Assembly (NCBI GenBank): GCA_036268075.1
Contig: DATAUV010000133.1
Coordinates: 1-64,000 of the forward strand
Direction: 5' to 3'
Length of the DNA stretch: 64,000 bases
From: DATARH01 sp036268075
GTDB taxonomy: Bacteria > Pseudomonadota > Alphaproteobacteria > ATCC43930 > CGMCC-115725
Position 1 is the first letter of the stretch; each line of letters starts with the position of its first letter. The notes beneath the pieces were generated by a model. It was not told the DNA's origin, searched no databases, and worked only from the letters and a program-made list of their open reading frames with translations. Shown piece after piece: positions 32,549 to 41,165 of the stretch. Position numbers and translations under genes: made by a program.

Positions 32549-33841
32549 TCAGTCGTCGCCGGCGGCAAGCTCGATATCGCCGACCAGCACCTTGCCCTTG
32601 GTCTCCGGCCCGAGCAGCAGCGACCCGGCAAACACGAGCAGCGCGATGACGGTCGTGATCAGCATCGGGATGGCGAAGCCGAGCGGCATCCCGCCTGCCC
32701 ACGCGCCGAGCAGCGGCCCGCACAGCCCACCCCAGATCGCGCCCTGGTGATAGCAGAACCCGGCGGCGGTGGCGCGCACCTCAGTCGGAAACCGCTCGTT
32801 CAGATAGCTCGGGTTCTGGCCGTAGATGCTGCCGACGAAAAAGCCTTGAACGGTGAAGGCCGCGACGAGGATCGGGTAGCTGGTGGTGAAAAAGCCGAGA
32901 TAGAACGGGGTCACGACGATCCCGATCAGCGCTGGGACGATCATCGCCCAGCGCCGGCCGGCGCGGTCGGCGATGTAGCCGAAAAAGCAGCTTGAGATGA
33001 ACGTCGCCACATTGGCGAGTGCGATCGGCAGGGCCACGGTGCCTGGACCGAAATGCAGGTCCTTCTGCAGATGCGTCGCGAACAGCCCGAACACCGTGTA
33101 GTAGGTGATGAACCCGCTCGCCATCCACAGGCACGTGGTGAGGGTGTTGCCCAGCATCGGCCGGCGAAAGATCGCAAACAGCGGCATCCGGAATTCGCGA
33201 TGCTCCTGGCGCTGCTTGGCCTGGTTCTGCTTCCAGACCTCCGGCTCCTTGACGAATTTGCGGACGTAGAGGACGACGAGCGCCGGAACGATGCCGACCC
33301 ACAACATCCCGCGCCACCCCCACGAGGTGTAGAGCAGGCCGTAGATCGCGCTCGACAGCAGGAAGCCGAGAGCCCACGAGCCTTGCAGCATGCCGCTCAT
33401 AAAGCCGCGCGACCGAGGCGGCCAACTCTCCATCGCCAACGCCGCCCCGGCCGGCCACTCCGCGCCCATGAAAAAGCCGAGGATCGAGCGGAAGATGAAC
33501 AGGAAGACGAAATTCGGCGAGAAGCCGGCGATGAAGTTGCACACCGAATAGCCGACGATCGAGATCATCAGCGGCGTCTTGCGCCCGACCCGGTCGGCGA
33601 GCCAGCCGGACGCGGTCGCGCCGATCAGGCGCACCCACAAGGTGACGGTGAACACCGCAAGGACACTGACGAGCTTGACGCCGAACTCTTGCGAAATCGG
33701 CACCATGATCAGGAGGAAGATCGTGAAATCGAACGCGTCGAGGGTCCAGCCGAGCCACGCCGCGACATAGGCCAGCCATTGTTCCTTGGAGGGCTCGCGC
33801 CACCAGGCCATTGGTGATGCGGAGGGTACCGCCGTCGACAT
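32549..33841 (-). CDS. MFS carboxylate-type transporter
   Basis: 430 residues with twelve hydrophobic segments, from the ATG at 33841 behind GGGAGGAATGCG. The loop 2-3 motif GWLADRVGRKTPLM and LDAFDFTIFLLIMVPI in helix 1 match the sialate/lactate (SHS) and metabolite:H+ symporter groups. It faces the CoA-pathway genes convergently and could import their carboxylate substrate, which is inference. The hairpins after it separate it from the DUF1178 gene. Confidence 0.82.
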   Translation of the reverse strand: MSTAVPSASPMAWWREPSKEQWLAYVAAWLGWTLDAFDFTIFLLIMVPISQEFGVKLVSVLAVFTVTLWVRLIGATASGWLADRVGRKTPLMISIVGYSVCNFIAGFSPNFVFLFIFRSILGFFMGAEWPAGAALAMESWPPRSRGFMSGMLQGSWALGFLLSSAIYGLLYTSWGWRGMLWVGIVPALVVLYVRKFVKEPEVWKQNQAKQRQEHREFRMPLFAIFRRPMLGNTLTTCLWMASGFITYYTVFGLFATHLQKDLHFGPGTVALPIALANVATFISSCFFGYIADRAGRRWAMIVPALIGIVVTPFYLGFFTTSYPILVAAFTVQGFFVGSIYGQNPSYLNERFPTEVRATAAGFCYHQGAIWGGLCGPLLGAWAGGMPLGFAIPMLITTVIALLVFAGSLLLGPETKGKVLVGDIELAAGDD

Positions 33842-33930
33842 CGCATTCCTCCCGAGCGGGGGTTCGCCCCTTATCGAGCAAACGCGGACAACGGCAATCC
33901 GGCAGCGCGGCATTGCGCCACGCAAAAGCA

Positions 33931-33956
33931 AACGGCCCAGGTCGCCCCGGGCCGTT
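33931..33956 (-). terminator. Terminator downstream of the DUF1178 gene
   Basis: Stem AACGGCCC (33931-33938) with GGGCCGTT (33949-33956). Read on the minus strand the stem is followed by TTTGCTTTTG, as expected for a terminator of transcripts coming from 34499. Confidence 0.6.
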
Positions 33957-33982
33957 GACGTGTTAAGTCAGCGAACGGCTAA

Positions 33983-34016
33983 AGCAAAATCCGATCCTAT
34001 TGAATCGGATTTTGCT
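33983..34016. repeat. 13-bp intergenic hairpin
   Basis: AGCAAAATCCGAT (33983-33995) pairs perfectly with ATCGGATTTTGCT (34004-34016). It stands 19 nt from the large palindrome and is of the dispersed type common in Bradyrhizobiaceae-like genomes, as I remember. Confidence 0.65.
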
Positions 34017-34034
34017 CTTCAACTATTTGAAATG

Positions 34035-34086
34035 GAGCATGTTCCTACCGGAAAAGTGGGCCCACTTTTCCGGTAGGAACATGCTC
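34035..34086. repeat. 52-bp perfect palindrome
   Basis: The sequence is its own reverse complement over 52 bp with no spacer, centred at 34060/34061 (GTGGGCCCAC at the centre, GAGCATGTTC at the outer end). Its last base touches the stop codon of the DUF1178 gene. Confidence 0.85.
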
Positions 34087-34499
34087 TAGGCGTCGGTTGT
34101 CGGAACCCAGGGGATGCGGCCGACCTGGATGCCTTCCTCGACCAGCTCGCGCGATTCCTCGTTGGTCGCCTCGCCATAGATGCCGTGCGGGTCGGCCTCG
34201 CCGTAATGGATGCGGCGCGCCTCTTCGGCAAAGCGCTCGCCGACGTAATCGCAATTGGTTTCGACTTGGCGGCGCAATTCGACCAGCGCGGCGCGGAGCT
34301 GCGCCGGAGAAACCGGCGCCCGGCTTTCGCGCGCCCGGCCGATCGCCGGCGCCATCAACCCCTTTTCAACCCCGGTATCGCCGCAATGCGGGCAGGCGAT
34401 CTCGCCGGCCTGCTGCTGCGTTTCGAACGCGTCGCCGCTGCGAAACCATCCTTCGAATTCATGATCGGCAGCGCATCGCAACGCAAAACGGATCATCAA
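34086..34499 (-). CDS. DUF1178 family protein
   Basis: 137 residues. Conserved family features are visible: the start MMIRFALRCAADHEFEGWF, the zinc-ribbon-like CPHCGDTGVEKGLMAPAI, and the end GEADPHGIYGEATNEESREL with a final WVP. The function is unknown. In alphaproteobacteria the gene usually lies with a nitrilase gene, grxC and comF, as it nearly does here (Uma2 lies between). Confidence 0.9.
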   Translation of the reverse strand: MMIRFALRCAADHEFEGWFRSGDAFETQQQAGEIACPHCGDTGVEKGLMAPAIGRARESRAPVSPAQLRAALVELRRQVETNCDYVGERFAEEARRIHYGEADPHGIYGEATNEESRELVEEGIQVGRIPWVPTTDA

Positions 34500-34639
34500 C
34501 GGGACCTCCTCAAGCCCCTATCTATACACGGCAAGGGCTTCCTACAACCATCGCCGGTTAATGCTAATAAAGGCTGAACCGGGTGCGGCCGCCCGACCTC
34601 TCTTTGGACAACCCGACGCCGACGGAGTAGATTTCGACC

Positions 34640-35233
34640 ATGTCCGGCGCCGCCGAAAACCTGATGACCGTGGACGAATTCCTCGCCTGGGAGCGCGAGC
34701 AACCCGAGCGATACGAGTTTGCCGGTGGGGTCGCGGTGATGATGACCGGCGGATCGCTGGACCACTCGACGATCGCGTCGAACTTGCGGACCACGCTTAG
34801 AGAGAAGCTGCGTGGTACCCCCTGCCTTCCGTTTCGGGGCGATGCAAAGGTGATCGCCAACGGCAACGTCCGTTATCCGGACCTGACCGTTACGTGCAGC
34901 CCGATCACCGGGCAGGACGACCTCGTTCCCGATCCCCTCCTCGTTTTCGAGGTCGCGTCGCCGAGCACGGCGCGCGCGGATCGGGGCCACAAGAAGTTCG
35001 ACTACTACGCCACCTCGTCGATCAGGCAGTACGTCATCGTCGAGCAGGACGAGCGGCTGATCGACCTTTACACCCGCACCGACGATGGTTGGGTCAACGA
35101 GATCATCGCCGGCGACGCAGTCCTCGTGCTGTCGAGCATAGGGGTCGAGATCGCCCTCGACGAGATTTACGAGGACACCGAGCTCGCCGCTACTCGGCCG
35201 CAAGCGGACGAGGCGCCAGCTCGGGCGGGGTGA
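34640..35233 (+). CDS. Uma2-family (DUF820) putative nuclease
   Basis: 197 residues with the PD-(D/E)xK-like fold: MTVDEFLAWEREQPERYEFA, RYPDLTVTCSP and LLVFEVASPSTARADRGHKK carry the acidic and lysine residues. Such proteins are abundant, with unknown biological role. It interrupts the usual DUF1178-nitrilase neighbourhood and its 3' end overlaps the convergent nitrilase gene by 44 nt, which suggests a later insertion. Confidence 0.88.
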   Translation: MSGAAENLMTVDEFLAWEREQPERYEFAGGVAVMMTGGSLDHSTIASNLRTTLREKLRGTPCLPFRGDAKVIANGNVRYPDLTVTCSPITGQDDLVPDPLLVFEVASPSTARADRGHKKFDYYATSSIRQYVIVEQDERLIDLYTRTDDGWVNEIIAGDAVLVLSSIGVEIALDEIYEDTELAATRPQADEAPARAG

Positions 35234-36056
35234 AATCGCGGTCGTGCCGCAATGACGGCACCATGCCGCGCGCCTTGGCGATGTCGGCCGGGTCGATCTC
35301 GGCGGTGACGATGCCGACCCCCTCGCCGCCATCGGCGAGCACCCGGCCCCACGGGTCGACGATCAGCGAGTGGCCAAAGCTGTGCCGGCCGCCGGCATGC
35401 TCGCCCCAGGCCGCGGGGGCGAAGACAAAGCAGGCATTCTCGATCGCCCGCGCCCGCAACAGCACATGCCAGTGCGCCGTGCCGGTCGGCACCGTGAAGA
35501 CCGAGGGCACGCTGAGGAACTCGGCGCCGGCATGGGCGAGGCTGCGATAGAGGTGGGGGAAGCGGACATCGTAGCAGATGGTCATGCCGAGCCTGCCCCA
35601 CGGCGTCTCGGCGACGACGGTCGCGCCGCCGGGGCGGTAGGCGTTGCTCTCGCGATAGCTTTCGCCGCCCGGCAGGTCGATGTCGAACATGTGGATCTTG
35701 TCGTAGCGCGCGACGATCCCGCCATTCGCATCAATCAGGAACGAGCGGTTGGCGAGCCGATCGTCGCCGGAATTGTCGCCGCCGGGATCGATGACGAGCG
35801 AGCCGAGCAGAAGCCAGGCGCCGGTCTCCCGCGCCAGCTCGCGCATCCCGGCGAGAAACGGGTCGTCGGCCTCGCGCCGGGCCTTGGCGCGGCGGCGCTG
35901 GCCGCTTTCGATAAAGTTGCTGACCTCGGGCGTCGTGACGAACGTGGCGCCGGCGTCGCATGCCTGGCGGATGAGGCGCGTCGCCTCCTTGAGGTTCGGC
36001 TCGGGATCGGGGCCGGCGGTGAACTGGATGCAGGCGGCGGTGAACGGGCCGCTCAT
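35190..36056 (-). CDS. Nitrilase-superfamily carbon-nitrogen hydrolase (Nit2-like)
   Basis: 288 residues from the ATG at 36056, overlapping the grxC stop (ATGA). Catalytic triad: Glu in TTPEVSNF, Lys in RYDKIHMFDIDLP and Cys in MTICYDVRFP. Length and the HMFDID segment match omega-amidase/deaminated-glutathione amidase proteins, whose job is repair of side products of glutathione or glutamine transamination. Pairing with glutaredoxin fits that role. An open frame reaching 36287 is a shadow of grxC. Confidence 0.88.
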   Translation of the reverse strand: MSGPFTAACIQFTAGPDPEPNLKEATRLIRQACDAGATFVTTPEVSNFIESGQRRRAKARREADDPFLAGMRELARETGAWLLLGSLVIDPGGDNSGDDRLANRSFLIDANGGIVARYDKIHMFDIDLPGGESYRESNAYRPGGATVVAETPWGRLGMTICYDVRFPHLYRSLAHAGAEFLSVPSVFTVPTGTAHWHVLLRARAIENACFVFAPAAWGEHAGGRHSFGHSLIVDPWGRVLADGGEGVGIVTAEIDPADIAKARGMVPSLRHDRDFTPPELAPRPLAAE

Positions 36057-36316
36057 GACGCAAGACCGAGCTTGGAGTCGAGCTTGCCGGCGCGGTCGAG
36101 CGCCACGATGTCGTCGCAGCCGCCGACATGCTCGCCGTCGATGAAGATCTGCGGCACCGTGCGGCGGCCGCCGGCGCGCTTGACCATCTCGTCGCGGCGG
36201 TTCGGCTCCTCGTCGAGATCGACATTGGTGTAGGCGACGCCCTTGCGCTCCAGTAGGGCGCGGGCGCGGGCGCAGAACGGGCACCACATCGTCGTGTAGA
36301 GTTCGACCTGGGCCAT
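36053..36316 (-). CDS. grxC: Glutaredoxin 3
   Basis: 87 residues: MAQVELYTTMWCPFCARARA shows the CPFC dithiol active site at residues 12-15; TVPQIFIDGEHVGGCDDI is the GSH-binding cis-Pro and GG region. It reduces disulfides with glutathione. The gene is coupled to the nitrilase gene downstream and 47 nt from comF upstream. Confidence 0.93.
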   Translation of the reverse strand: MAQVELYTTMWCPFCARARALLERKGVAYTNVDLDEEPNRRDEMVKRAGGRRTVPQIFIDGEHVGGCDDIVALDRAGKLDSKLGLAS

Positions 36317-36363
36317 TGGTGGCGGGCTCCGGTTATCGCGATCGCAGGGAAAGAGATATTGGC

Positions 36364-37119
36364 TCAACTGCCGGTGCGCAAGGCACGCGCCAGCGTCAGC
36401 ACGCCGACCGAGGCGGCGCCGGCCCGGCGCAGGACGCGCGCGCATTCCTCGGCCGTCGCGCCGGTGGTCAGCACGTCGTCGACGACAATTAGCCTCTTGC
36501 CTCTGACCTCGCGGCCCGGCCGCAGGGCAAAGGCGCCGCGGACGTTGCGCGCCCGGGCCAATGGTCCGAGCCGCCCTTGCGACGGCGTGCGGCGGCGGCG
36601 CAGCAGCCAATCGGGCGCGACCGGCGGCCCGCCGGCGGCGCGGATCGCCCGAGCCAGTAAGGCGGCCTGGTTGTACCGCCGGGTGAAAAGCCGGGTCCAA
36701 TGCAGCGGCACCGGCACGACGAGATCGGCACCGTCGAGCATCTCGGCGCCAGCCCGCCGCATCCACCGGCCGAACGCGGTCGCGAGATGGGTCTGGTCGC
36801 CGTGCTTGAGCATCAGCACGAGGCGCCTGCTGTTCTTGTCGTAGCGCATGACCGCGCGCGCCCGTTCCCAGCTCGGCCGGTCGCGCAGGCAGGCGGCGCA
36901 GACCGCGCCGTCGCCGACCGGATAGGGAAACGGCAATCCGCATCGCGCGCACCACGGCGGCGCGAAGAAGTTGATGCCGGCCCAGCACAACCCGCACAGC
37001 GCGTCGGGCTCGCTGACGATCGCGCCGCAAGCGAGGCAGCGCGGCGGCAGCACGCCGTCGACGACGGCGCGGCCGATACGGCGCAGTCCCGCCGGGATTT
37101 GCGCGGCTACGAGGCCCAC
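36364..37119 (-). CDS. comF: ComF family protein (phosphoribosyltransferase fold)
   Basis: 251 residues. The N-terminal zinc-ribbon with CLACG and CARCG/CAACL pairs and the C-terminal PRTase motif LIVVDDVLTTGATAEE are diagnostic. It is linked to DNA uptake in competent species, and its biochemical role elsewhere is unclear. The gene lies in its usual place upstream of grxC and 3 nt after the amidohydrolase stop. Confidence 0.92.
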   Translation of the reverse strand: MGLVAAQIPAGLRRIGRAVVDGVLPPRCLACGAIVSEPDALCGLCWAGINFFAPPWCARCGLPFPYPVGDGAVCAACLRDRPSWERARAVMRYDKNSRRLVLMLKHGDQTHLATAFGRWMRRAGAEMLDGADLVVPVPLHWTRLFTRRYNQAALLARAIRAAGGPPVAPDWLLRRRRTPSQGRLGPLARARNVRGAFALRPGREVRGKRLIVVDDVLTTGATAEECARVLRRAGAASVGVLTLARALRTGS

Positions 37120-37122
37120 GGA

Positions 37123-38208
37123 CTAGGTCGGCTTGATCCCGAGCAGCTTGTGCGCGGTTCCGCCGAGCATCGCGACGCGGTCGGCGTCGCTGAGGCCGGG
37201 GGTGTTGAGGATGTGGTCGACCGATGTCGTGGTCCACGGGAAGGGATAGTCGGTCCCCATGACGATCTGGCCGGCCCCGACCTCGGCGATCAGGTGGCGC
37301 AGCCCTTCAGACGTAAACACCATCGAATCGTAGTAGAGCTGCTTCAGGTATTCGGTCGGTTTTTTCTTGAGGGTCACGTCGCAGCGCGTCGGAAAGGTTA
37401 CGCAGCCCTGGTCGGAGCGCGCGGCGTATGAGGGTAGATAGCCGCCGCCATGCGCGGCGCATATCTTGAGCCCCGGATAGGCATCGAGCGTGCCCTGGAA
37501 GATCAGATGCGACAGCGCGATCGTGGTTTCGAGCGGATTGCCGATCACGTTGCCGAGGACGCCATTGCCCTTGAGCCGGCCGGTCGCTTCGATCTCGGGC
37601 GTGCCTTGCGGGTGGATGAAGATGAGGGTCCCGAGTTCCTCCGCCTTGGCCCAGAACGGGTGGAGCTTGGGGTCGGCCAGCTCCATCCCATTGACGCTGC
37701 CGCCGATCAGCGCGCCGCGCAGCCCCAGCCGCTTGACCGCGTCGTCGAGCTGCTCGGCGGCGAGCTCGGGATGCTGCAGGGCCACCGAGGCGAGCCCGAC
37801 GAAGCGGTCGGGATGCTTGGCGCAGAATTCGGTGAGCTTTTCGTTCTGGAGCTTGACGACCTGGCGGGCGAGGTCGGGGTCGGCCTTGTACCAGAAGACC
37901 GGATTGATGCTCAGCGCCTCGATGTCGATGCCCTGCTCGTCCATGATCTTGATGCGGTCGTCGCCGATCATGAGGCCGGGGAAGCTTTGCTTGACCCCCA
38001 TCAGCGCGTCCGCCTCCGGGATGTGGCAATGCGCGTGGACATCGACGGTGCGGATGCGCGTGCCGCCGACCGCGACCTCGCGCCGGCCATGCGGCGCGGC
38101 GGCCGGCTGCGCCGCAGCGTGATGATGGCCGAAGCCGCACGACGTGAACGCGATCCCGGCCGCCGCGCCGGCAGCCCGGCCGAGCAATTGCCTGCGGTTG
38201 ATCGTCAT
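37123..38208 (-). CDS. Tat-exported amidohydrolase (ACMSD-like)
   Basis: 361 residues from the ATG at 38208 behind GGAGGATAC. A Tat signal peptide (NRRQLLGRAAG at residues 4-14, then a hydrophobic region ending AAAQPAA) precedes an amidohydrolase-2 domain with metal motif DVHAHCHIPEADA, ICAAHGGGY and the catalytic MGTDYPFPW. Similar to aminocarboxymuconate-semialdehyde decarboxylase and related decarboxylases. It should fold in the cytoplasm with its metal and act in the periplasm. Substrate unknown. Confidence 0.85.
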   Translation of the reverse strand: MTINRRQLLGRAAGAAAGIAFTSCGFGHHHAAAQPAAAPHGRREVAVGGTRIRTVDVHAHCHIPEADALMGVKQSFPGLMIGDDRIKIMDEQGIDIEALSINPVFWYKADPDLARQVVKLQNEKLTEFCAKHPDRFVGLASVALQHPELAAEQLDDAVKRLGLRGALIGGSVNGMELADPKLHPFWAKAEELGTLIFIHPQGTPEIEATGRLKGNGVLGNVIGNPLETTIALSHLIFQGTLDAYPGLKICAAHGGGYLPSYAARSDQGCVTFPTRCDVTLKKKPTEYLKQLYYDSMVFTSEGLRHLIAEVGAGQIVMGTDYPFPWTTTSVDHILNTPGLSDADRVAMLGGTAHKLLGIKPT

Positions 38209-38315
38209 CGTGTATCCTCCCCGACTTCCCACCATCTCGCCGATGATCGACCTAGCCCCGATGATGGGCAATGGCGATTGCATCGTCCGCCGCGAGAAGT
38301 GATCGTGCCGCGACG

Positions 38316-39122
38316 ATGACGGATCCCGCGCCCTCATTTCTGTTCGACCGCCGCGCCTGGCGGCTGCACCGCGCCCGAGCGGCCCGGCAGGGCGCCGTCG
38401 ATTTCCTGCACCGCGAGGTCGGCGAGCGGCTCATCGACCGGCTGGACCTGATCGGCCGCGAATTTCCGGTCGTGCTCGACCTCAGCACCGCCGATCTCGG
38501 GCTCGCCGATCGCCGGGGCACGCAGCGGATCATCTCAAGCGAACTCGTCTGCGACCCCGAGCTGATCCCGTTCAGGAGGGCGAGCTTCGACCTCGTCGCC
38601 AGCAATCTGATGCTGCATTGGGTCGGCGACCTGCCGGGGGCGCTGGTTCAGCTTCGCCGCGTGTTGCGGCCCGGCGGGCTTTTGCTGGCGGCGCTGTTCG
38701 GCGGACAGACCCTGGTCGAATTGCGCACCGCGCTATTCGAGGGCGAGCTCGCCGAGGAGGGCGGTGTCAGCCCGCGGGTCTCGCCGACGGCCGCGCTTTC
38801 CGACGCCGCGGCGCTGCTGCAGCGGGCCGGGTTTGCGATGCCGGTCGCCGACAGCGAGACGATCACCGTCACCTATCCCGACATGCTGGCGCTGATGCGC
38901 GATCTGCGCGGCATGGGCGAGACCAACGCCCTGGCGGCGCGGCGGCGGTTGCTGCGCCGGTCAACGCTGGCGCGTGCGGGAGCGATCTATGCCGAGCGGT
39001 TCGCCGGCCCCGACGGGCGCATCCCGGCGACGTTCGAGGTGCTGTTCCTGACCGGCTGGGCGCCGCATCCGGACGACGCACGGCCGGACTCAGGGGCGCG
39101 GCGGGTGATTGCGCAGCATTGA
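38316..39122 (+). CDS. NDUFAF5/BioC-like methyltransferase homologue with altered motif I
   Basis: 268 residues. The C-terminal two-thirds match the NDUFAF5-like group of alphaproteobacteria: LPGALVQLRRVLRPGGLLLA, PRVSPTAALSDAAALLQRAG, LMRDLRGMGETNAL and a final GWAPH segment. The SAM-binding glycine motif is degenerate: VVLDLSTADLGLADRRGT stands where LDLGxGxG is expected and several residues are missing. Mitochondrial NDUFAF5 modifies a complex I subunit. Either the protein uses SAM differently or it has lost the cofactor. The start at 38316 was chosen by family length. Confidence 0.82.
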   Translation: MTDPAPSFLFDRRAWRLHRARAARQGAVDFLHREVGERLIDRLDLIGREFPVVLDLSTADLGLADRRGTQRIISSELVCDPELIPFRRASFDLVASNLMLHWVGDLPGALVQLRRVLRPGGLLLAALFGGQTLVELRTALFEGELAEEGGVSPRVSPTAALSDAAALLQRAGFAMPVADSETITVTYPDMLALMRDLRGMGETNALAARRRLLRRSTLARAGAIYAERFAGPDGRIPATFEVLFLTGWAPHPDDARPDSGARRVIAQH

Positions 39123-39194
39123 TGGGTTTCGCTTCGTTCTACCCATCCTACAAGTTCGGCGCCGTAGGATGGGTAGAGCGCAGCGAAACCCATC
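39121..39194. repeat. Dispersed palindromic repeat
   Basis: GATGGGTTTCGCT (39121-39133) and TCTACCCATCCTAC (39138-39151) have exact inverted copies at 39182-39194 and 39164-39177 around a 12-nt loop. This sequence type is widespread in proteobacterial genomes and overlaps the methyltransferase stop. Confidence 0.75.
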
Positions 39195-39196
39195 AT

Positions 39197-39325
39197 TCAA
39201 CAGCGCGTCACATGAGCCGCCACTGCGCGCCAATCGCCGCCGCGCCGTGCCCAGACGTCCGTGTAGCAGCCGGCGACTTCGCGGCCGTCGCGGTTGAGCG
39301 CTTCGAGGATTTCGAGGTCGGACAT
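39197..39325 (-). CDS. 42-residue protein, DUF4440-like tail
   Basis: MSDLEILEALNRDGREVAGC, then YTDVWARRGGDWRAVAAHVT. The start has GAGGAGAGGACG directly upstream and follows the mutT stop by 10 nt. The second half is the last strand of NTF2-like DUF4440 proteins; the first half resembles their start, so it may be an internally deleted gene. It could still be expressed. Confidence 0.5.
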   Translation of the reverse strand: MSDLEILEALNRDGREVAGCYTDVWARRGGDWRAVAAHVTRC

Positions 39326-39335
39326 CGTCCTCTCC

Positions 39336-39758
39336 TCACAACAGGTCGCGCAGCATCGTCACCAGCGGCTTGTCGGCCGGCGGCATCGGATAGTCGCCGA
39401 ACTGGGCCGGCCACACCCATTTGAGCCGCTGGCCCTCGCACCCGGTGACGATCCCTTTCCATTTGCGGCACACATACAGCGGCATCAGCAGATGGAAATT
39501 CTCGTAATCGTGCGAGGCGAAGGTGAAGGGGGCGAGGCACGCCGCGTCGACATCGATGCCGAGCTCTTCCCGCAATTCGCGGATCAGCGCGCCCTCGGGC
39601 GTCTCGCCGGGCTGCACCTTGCCGCCGGGAAATTCCCAGGTGCCGGCGAGATGCTTGCCCGCCGGCCGCTCGGCCAGCAGCACCCGCCCGTCGACGTCGA
39701 TCAGCGCGACCGCGGCGACGAGGATGGTCGGATGCGGGTCAGCTTCGGTAGGCGCCAT
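39336..39758 (-). CDS. mutT: 8-oxo-dGTP diphosphatase (Nudix)
   Basis: 140 residues with an intact Nudix box (GGKVQPGET...RELREELGI). VLLAERPAGKHLAGTWEFPG precedes it as in MutT of alphaproteobacteria. It removes oxidised guanine nucleotides. Its start lies 20 nt inside the end of argJ, a common argJ-mutT arrangement. Confidence 0.92.
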   Translation of the reverse strand: MAPTEADPHPTILVAAVALIDVDGRVLLAERPAGKHLAGTWEFPGGKVQPGETPEGALIRELREELGIDVDAACLAPFTFASHDYENFHLLMPLYVCRKWKGIVTGCEGQRLKWVWPAQFGDYPMPPADKPLVTMLRDLL

Positions 39759-40968
39759 TGATCTCGAGGTACATATAGGTCAGGTCGCAGGTCCACACTC
39801 GCGCCTTGCCGCGGCCGATGCCGATATCGACGCCGATATGCACGTCGCGGCCGTCCATGTGCCTCTTGACCGGCGCCTCGTCGTAATTCGGAATCGCGGC
39901 GCCGGCCACGGCGACGGGGAAGCCGCCGATCGTGATCGACAGCTTGTCGCGGTCGGCTTTTTCGCCGGCCTTGCCGACCGCCATGACGACGCGGCCCCAA
40001 TTCGGATCGCCGGCGGCGGCCATCGTCTTGAACAGCGGCGAGTTGGCGATCGAAAGGCCGATCCGGCGCGCCGCCCGCGCGCTCGCCGCGCCGGTGACGT
40101 CGATGGTGATCAGCTTTTGCGCACCCTCGCCATCCTTGGCGATCTGCGTCGCGAGGTCGGTCATCACCCGCTGCAGCGCGCGACGGAACGAGCCGAGGCG
40201 GCTGTCCGTATGCCGGGCGACCGGCTTGTGCTGGGCCTGCTGGGTCGCGCAGAGGAGAACCGTGTCGCTGGTCGAGGTGTCGCTGTCGACCGTGATCGAG
40301 TTGAACGACGGCACCACGGCGGCGCTGAGCAGCGATTGCAGCACCGAGGCCGGCAGGGCCGCGTCGGTAAAGATGTAGCAAAGCATCGTCGCCATATCGG
40401 GCGCGATCATCCCCGAGCCCTTGCAGAACCCGCTGAGGTTCACCGGCACACCATCGATCGTCGCGCTGGCGGTCGCGCCCTTGGGGAAGGTGTCGGTCGT
40501 CATGATCGCCCTAGCCGCCGCCTCCCAGTTGTTCGGCACAAGCTGCTTGTGGGCCTCCGGGAGCGCGGCGGGGATGCTGTCGGGCGGCACCTGCTCGCCG
40601 ATGACGCCGGTCGACGAGACGAACACCTCGCGCACGTCGCAGCCGAGGCATTTGGCCGCGGCGGCCGCGGTCGCCTCGACCACGGCCCGGCCGGCGCGCC
40701 CGGTAAACACGTTGGCGTTGCCGGAATTGACCACGATTGCGCGGATTTTGCCGCCCGGCAGAATCTCGCGATCCCAGACGACCGGCACCCCGGCGGTCAG
40801 CGATCGGGTGAAAACCCCCGCGACCGTGCTGCCGGCCGGCAATTCCGCCAGCATCAGATCCGTTCGGCCCTTGTAGCGCACCCCGCACTCGATCGCGGCG
40901 AGGCGAACCCCGGCGACCGGCGCGAGTTGCGGAAAATGTTCCGGCGCAAGCGGAGAGATTGCGGGCAT
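39739..40968 (-). CDS. argJ: Bifunctional ornithine acetyltransferase / N-acetylglutamate synthase
   Basis: 409 residues. The self-cleavage and nucleophile motif KGSGMIAPDMATMLC is intact (cleavage before the Thr of ATML), with FNSITVDSDTSTSDTV and the C-terminal DLTYMYLEINGAYRS. It recycles the acetyl group in arginine biosynthesis. It is divergent from secA; the promoter region between them is 197 nt. Confidence 0.95.
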   Translation of the reverse strand: MPAISPLAPEHFPQLAPVAGVRLAAIECGVRYKGRTDLMLAELPAGSTVAGVFTRSLTAGVPVVWDREILPGGKIRAIVVNSGNANVFTGRAGRAVVEATAAAAAKCLGCDVREVFVSSTGVIGEQVPPDSIPAALPEAHKQLVPNNWEAAARAIMTTDTFPKGATASATIDGVPVNLSGFCKGSGMIAPDMATMLCYIFTDAALPASVLQSLLSAAVVPSFNSITVDSDTSTSDTVLLCATQQAQHKPVARHTDSRLGSFRRALQRVMTDLATQIAKDGEGAQKLITIDVTGAASARAARRIGLSIANSPLFKTMAAAGDPNWGRVVMAVGKAGEKADRDKLSITIGGFPVAVAGAAIPNYDEAPVKRHMDGRDVHIGVDIGIGRGKARVWTCDLTYMYLEINGAYRS

Positions 40969-41080
40969 CGGCTGTTCTCTAACGTGATTTCAGGTTGATC
41001 GGCGATGATGTTGCATATCGACACCCGCGCGACAAGAATCTTACGGTTAGCTGATCCTGGGTCCGCCGGGCCTGGGCGAA

Positions 41081-41109
41081 TTGACACCCCGGCTCACGCG
41101 TCCTATCTG
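41081..41109 (+). promoter_or_regulatory. Putative secA promoter
   Basis: TTGACA at 41081-41086, a 17-nt spacer and TATCTG at 41104-41109, 57 nt before the secA start codon. The -35 is perfect and the -10 is partial. Confidence 0.5.
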
Positions 41110-41165
41110 TCGAGTGTCGCCGTGCGCTTGCGCTCTGCCCTGTTCATCCGCGTATCGAGGAACTC

